Source: JAIBBG01 sp043748015 (GTDB lineage: Bacteria > Bacteroidota > Bacteroidia > Flavobacteriales_D > Sanyastnellaceae). Taken from it: a stretch of 16,164 nt of DNA. The notes beneath the pieces are model-generated. The model saw only the letters and a program-made list of their open reading frames with translations, was not told the origin of the DNA and ran no database searches. How positions within the stretch are numbered: position 1 is the stretch's first letter; the number at the start of each line of letters is the position of its first letter. The stretch spans positions 1 to 16,164 of the forward strand of contig JAYTOA010000022.1 of NCBI GenBank assembly GCA_043748015.1, in the 5' to 3' direction. A program made the translations under genes and the position numbers. Shown here piece by piece: positions 13,015 through 16,164 of the stretch.

Positions 13015-13613
13015 ATTTTCAAAACAATATGATTGGTTGAATCGGAAAGGACACGACCGTTTGTAAGATGCACATCAATATAAAAACGTTGTGACATTTC
13101 CGACGAGGGCATGGCGAAAAGCAAGTAGTTCACCACTTTCAATTCCGGCCAGAACCAATCAAGATGAGAAGCAGATGATGGCAATTGCGTTATGGTTTTT
13201 TCGACAAAGTATTCCATCAAATCGGTTCCTGCAGGATGTGTCTGATCAAAGTCTGCAGAACTGTATATAATCACTTGTCGAATAGTATCCGGTGATAGGT
13301 AGACATCTTTTGGGCAACTTAATGCGTAGCATTTGTTTGAAAGCGAAGTAAGAAAATTATTCAAAGAGTGATTGCAGAGACCTTCTAATTCCCGACCGAA
13401 ATATTTTACTTGAATCGCATATGCCATTGCCGAAACACTGTCGACTGTGATTGGCACAGGAGCCGTTCCTCCATTGTCAACGTGATCAATTTCCATTAAT
13501 GCTAACTCAGTAGAAATGCAGATAGAATCACCACAGCAACTCGAGCAGCAAGTCATGCATTGGATGCCGAAAAGAATAAAAATTACTTTAAAAAGAAGCG
13601 CATTCGAAGGCAT
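13011..13613 (-). CDS. Cys-rich putative lipoprotein of unknown function
   Basis: The ATG at 13613 (MPSNALLFKVIFILFG) is preferred over the in-frame TTG at 13619, giving 200 residues. A hydrophobic segment at 6-17 is followed by a cluster of six cysteines (19, 22, 23, 26, 27 and 32; QCMTCCSSCCG then SIC). Any of the first few could be lipidated, although no box is ideal. Two or three further cysteines occur later (LCNHS, KCYALSC). The rest looks like a beta-rich envelope protein ending in a strand (SDSTNHIVLKI). I do not recognise the family with confidence. It is coupled by a four-base overlap to the barrel-like gene downstream, which suggests a shared envelope role. Confidence 0.7.
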   Translation of the reverse strand: MPSNALLFKVIFILFGIQCMTCCSSCCGDSICISTELALMEIDHVDNGGTAPVPITVDSVSAMAYAIQVKYFGRELEGLCNHSLNNFLTSLSNKCYALSCPKDVYLSPDTIRQVIIYSSADFDQTHPAGTDLMEYFVEKTITQLPSSASHLDWFWPELKVVNYLLFAMPSSEMSQRFYIDVHLTNGRVLSDSTNHIVLKI

Positions 13614-13672
13614 GGGCAATGCAATAATTTTGAAAGCTAATGTAAACCTATGTACCTGAAATACAACCCTGA

Positions 13673-14401
13673 CTATTCCTCACCACGCGTTCCAAAAATC
13701 CGCTCACAAGCCACTTTAGCGGCGCGTTGTTCGGCAATTTTTTTAGAACTTCCGTCCCCGGTTCCTGCACCAACATTATCAATCATCAACTCGACTTTGT
13801 AATAGCTCGATCCTCCTTCGTTTTTATGATTGAGTACTTTGAAGTCGATAGTCTTCTTGTGTTTTTGACTCCATTCGTGCAGTTTACTTTTGTAATCCAG
13901 GTCATCGTGAACGCGCGTATCGAGGCCGTGTTGCTTGAGTAATTTCAAAACAATCTCTCTTGTCGTACTGTATCCTTTTTCCAGGTAAAGTGCACCAATG
14001 ATGGCCTCAAGTGCATTTCCGACAATGGAGTGATGCATTTCCTGTTTGCCGAGATTGAGGTGAAGCAGTTCATGAATTTTCAGCGTATTGCCAACCATGT
14101 TGAGATTCTCTCTTCTCACCACTTTGCTTTTCATTTTGGTGAGCTCACCTTCCGGCAATAAAGGGTATTTATTGTAGAGATAATGAGCAACGATTGAATC
14201 GAGAATAGCATCACCGAGAAACTCAAGACGCTCGTTACTGTTTTTTAAACCCGGACGAATACGCGTAGCCGCTGAGCTATGTCGCAGTGCTTGTTCGTAA
14301 ACAGAAGTATCCGCAGGCTTGTATCCAAAGGCTCTTTTTACGAAGGCCTGAATTTCTTTGTTTGCCTTATTTTTTTTGAAAAAAGGTAATTGCCAGCTCA
14401 T
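13673..14401 (-). CDS. rnc: Ribonuclease III
   Basis: This 242-residue protein has an RNase III domain (about 15-155) and a C-terminal double-stranded RNA-binding domain (about 167-237, ending KKIAEQRAAKVACERIF). The family signature NERLEFLGDAILD is at 56-68, with catalytic-region Glu60 and Asp64. The second metal-site segment reads GNALEAIIGALYLEKG: Glu132 is kept, while the Asp found in the E. coli enzyme is Asn129. I recall this exchange as common in Bacteroidota, so it is probably not inactivating. The enzyme processes rRNA precursors and structured mRNAs. Its ATG overlaps the fabF stop by four bases, giving the usual acpP-fabF-rnc order. Confidence 0.95.
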   Translation of the reverse strand: MSWQLPFFKKNKANKEIQAFVKRAFGYKPADTSVYEQALRHSSAATRIRPGLKNSNERLEFLGDAILDSIVAHYLYNKYPLLPEGELTKMKSKVVRRENLNMVGNTLKIHELLHLNLGKQEMHHSIVGNALEAIIGALYLEKGYSTTREIVLKLLKQHGLDTRVHDDLDYKSKLHEWSQKHKKTIDFKVLNHKNEGGSSYYKVELMIDNVGAGTGDGSSKKIAEQRAAKVACERIFGTRGEE

Positions 14402-15648
14402 CCAATCCTTTTGAAAATCGCCGACGTATTGTGACCTCCAAATCCAAACGTATTACTCATCGCGGTGTTCACTGTTCTCTTCTGCGCTTTATTAAAAGTG
14501 AAGTTCAGTTTCGAATCCAGTTCCGGATCGGCAGTTGTGAAATTGATAGTTGGAGGAATAATGCCGTCACGAATAGCGAGAATAGCTGCGATGGCTTCAA
14601 CCGCACCGGCTGCACCGAGAAGGTGACCGGTCATTGACTTTGTACTTGAAATATTGAGTCGATAAGCGTCATCTCCAAAGACATCGAGAATGGCGCGTGA
14701 TTCCTGCACATCACCAAGCGGCGTGGAAGTGCCATGGACATTGATGTAATCAATATCACTTACCGACATTCCTGCATCCTCAAGCGCATTTCTCATCACC
14801 AACTTTGCTCCCAGTCCCTCAGGATGAGGAGCAGTGATGTGATAAGCATCCGCGCTAAGTCCACCACCCATTACCTCGCAATACATCTTTGCACCGCGGG
14901 CTTTGGCGTGTTCATACTCCTCGAGAATGAGACAACCGGCGCCTTCACCTAAGACAAAACCATCACGTGTTTGATCAAAAGGACGAGAAGCGGTTGCGTA
15001 GTTGTCATTGTTCTCCGAAAGAGCTTTACAAGCATTGAATCCACCAACACCGGCTTCAGTAACGGCAGCTTCAGAACCGCCCGTTACAATAATATCCGAC
15101 TTACCCAACCTGATAAGGTTGAAGGCGTCGATCATGGCATTGTTGGAAGAAGCGCAAGCGGAGGTTGTAGTGTAGTTGGGACCTCGGAATCCGTAGTTGA
15201 TGGAGATATGCCCTGAGGCGATGTCTGCAATCATTTTAGGAATAAAGAAAGGGTTGAAACGCGGAGTTCCATCACCTTTCGCATAAGCTACACATTCCTC
15301 CTGGAAGGTGTGCAAGCCGCCAATTCCTGAACCCCAAATGACACCAACGCGATCTTTATTGACTTTTTCCAGATCCATTGCTGAATCAAGAATAGCCTCT
15401 TTAACCACTACCAGTGCGTAGTGGGTATAAGGATCCATTCGCCTTGCTTCCTTACGATCAATGTGGTCTTCCACATTGAAGTTTTTCAGCTCACAGGCAA
15501 AACGGGTTTTGAACTTAGAGGCATCGAAACGTGTGATCATATTTGCGCCACTCACACCATTGATAAGGCTTGTCCAATAATCGTTGAGATTATTACCAAG
15601 CGGCGTAAGTGCTCCAAGACCCGTTATTACAACCCTCTTGAGCTCCAT
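14398..15648 (-). CDS. fabF: 3-oxoacyl-[acyl-carrier-protein] synthase II
   Basis: This 416-residue protein matches the normal FabF length. It catalyses condensation of malonyl-ACP with acyl-ACP in fatty-acid elongation, in the cytoplasm. The thiolase-fold active site is complete: Cys165 in TTSACASSNN, His305 in NVHGTSTPLGD, Lys337 in SSTKSMTGH and His342 in GHLLGAAGAVE. The N-terminal RVVITGLGALTPLGNN is canonical. It lies 24 bp downstream of acpP, which encodes its carrier substrate, and overlaps rnc by four bases. The complete Cys-His-His set rules out a chain-length factor. Confidence 0.97.
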   Translation of the reverse strand: MELKRVVITGLGALTPLGNNLNDYWTSLINGVSGANMITRFDASKFKTRFACELKNFNVEDHIDRKEARRMDPYTHYALVVVKEAILDSAMDLEKVNKDRVGVIWGSGIGGLHTFQEECVAYAKGDGTPRFNPFFIPKMIADIASGHISINYGFRGPNYTTTSACASSNNAMIDAFNLIRLGKSDIIVTGGSEAAVTEAGVGGFNACKALSENNDNYATASRPFDQTRDGFVLGEGAGCLILEEYEHAKARGAKMYCEVMGGGLSADAYHITAPHPEGLGAKLVMRNALEDAGMSVSDIDYINVHGTSTPLGDVQESRAILDVFGDDAYRLNISSTKSMTGHLLGAAGAVEAIAAILAIRDGIIPPTINFTTADPELDSKLNFTFNKAQKRTVNTAMSNTFGFGGHNTSAIFKRIG

Positions 15649-15672
15649 AGAAAATTAATTTATTTGGGGAAA

Positions 15673-15909
15673 TTACTTCGAGTTGCTCTCGATATAATCA
15701 ATTGCCTGCCCAACGGTGGCAATTTTTTCAGCTTGATCATCCGGAATAGCGATGTTGAATTCCTTTTCGAATTCCATGATGAGCTCAACTGTGTCCAAAG
15801 AGTCTGCGCCTAGATCATTGGTGAAGCTAGCCTCGCGGGTTACTTCTGCTTCTTCTACGCCCAATTTATCTACGATAATGGCTGTTACTTTCTTTGCTAC
15901 GTCTGACAT
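15673..15909 (-). CDS. acpP: Acyl carrier protein
   Basis: This 78-residue acidic protein is of the usual ACP length. The phosphopantetheine attachment serine is Ser37 in the DSL motif of LGADSLDTVELIMEFE. It carries growing acyl chains as thioesters and is the substrate of FabF, encoded 24 bp downstream. A well-matched Bacteroidota promoter lies 35-64 bp upstream of the ATG, so this is the first gene of the acpP-fabF-rnc operon. The start MSDVAKKV is the only sensible one. Confidence 0.98.
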   Translation of the reverse strand: MSDVAKKVTAIIVDKLGVEEAEVTREASFTNDLGADSLDTVELIMEFEKEFNIAIPDDQAEKIATVGQAIDYIESNSK

Positions 15910-15943
15910 TCTATAAAAGTATTTATGTGGTTAAAAACGGTGT

Positions 15944-15973
15944 CAAAAGTATCTTTTTTTAGGTGAGTACAAA
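15944..15973 (-). promoter_or_regulatory. Promoter of acpP-fabF-rnc
   Basis: On the minus strand TTTG (15973-15970) and TACTTTTG (15951-15944) are separated by 18 bases. They match the Bacteroidota -33 TTG/TTTG and -7 TAnnTTTG elements at close to the usual spacing. Transcription would start around 15937, giving a leader of roughly 30 bases before the ATG at 15909. A long A tract on the same strand precedes the -33 element and could act as an UP-like element. Confidence 0.65.
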
Positions 15974-16135
15974 TTTTTTTTTTCTATTATACCGAAAGTG
16001 CCGTCAATCAACGGTTTTAGAATAAATATTGACTAATTGCACTCTGCAGAGTATCAAAGGGCGACATATAAATAAGTGAGAGAATATTTCAGAACTGATT
16101 GAATACTCGTTGCTTTGCAGCTAAGAAATGACACC

Positions 16136-16164
16136 ATGAATGCGCTGAATCAAAATGAATTAGA
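16136..16164 (+). CDS. Possible start of a divergent gene (runs off the window)
   Basis: An ATG at 16136 opens a frame (MNALNQNEL) that continues to the window end; the upstream frame is open back to 16103. With only nine full codons no product can be named and the frame may be chance. The stretch 15974-16135 contains no other gene or convincing hairpin. Confidence 0.2.

Noticed and set aside
14005..14023. Inactive RNase III because Asp of the second metal site is Asn (GNALEA)
   Set aside because: The other catalytic acids are intact, and from memory the Asn variant is common in Bacteroidota enzymes, so it is more likely lineage-typical than a defect.
15421..15813. 130-residue plus-strand ORF across fabF and acpP
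   Set aside because: It is antisense to two certain genes and spans their intergenic gap, with no family resemblance.

Overview
The window looks like part of a Bacteroidota chromosome. Its promoters fit the phylum's TAnnTTTG type rather than the sigma-70 type. Start sites lack clear Shine-Dalgarno sequences. The gene families are typical of the phylum: YfiR/DUF4154, SpoIIE phosphatase, a Bacteroidota-style Rhs/YD-repeat C-terminus, and an acpP-fabF-rnc cluster. Genus cannot be read from the sequence; an environmental Chitinophagales- or Flavobacteriales-like organism is a guess.

Left part (1-3985) is accessory DNA. Positions 1-99 look like one end of an IS21-type insertion sequence, with two 24-bp direct repeats. 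The IS end abuts the 3' tail of an otherwise missing gene (stop at 221), followed by a strong hairpin terminator (233-260). On the minus strand from 3637 to 347 lies a row of Rhs debris. It holds a detached Rhs C-terminal tip, a small lipoprotein, a PKD-domain lipoprotein, a second Rhs C-terminus (core plus tip, no YD repeats), and a second small lipoprotein. The two tips are homologous and carry a metallopeptidase-like HEFGH...WTExxAN pattern, which is degenerate (YEFGH) in one. The two lipoproteins, both 140 aa, are also related to each other, so this looks like two copies of one tip-plus-partner module. Between this block and the core genes lie the 3' end of a group II intron (domains V and VI, about 3706-3781) and a run of degenerate short repeats.

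Middle part (3986-9220): a two-gene plus-strand unit (YqeY/GatB-like protein and a retropepsin-like putative zinc protease) converges on a four-gene minus-strand operon. That operon reads YfiR-like periplasmic protein, TPR protein, paralogous TPR protein, and membrane-bound HAMP-SpoIIE phosphatase. It looks like one envelope-sensing signalling module.

Right part (9290-16164): all supported genes are on the minus strand. They are a ferritin; glycine C-acetyltransferase (kbl) followed by a FAD-dependent oxidoreductase; a Cys-rich putative lipoprotein overlapping an outer-membrane-barrel-like protein; and acpP-fabF-rnc with a good phylum-type promoter upstream of acpP. The window ends in a mostly non-coding stretch with a possible start of a divergent gene.

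No tRNA, rRNA or CRISPR array was recognised. The best candidate for something little described is the duplicated Rhs-tip/lipoprotein module. The YfiR-TPR-TPR-SpoIIE operon is second.
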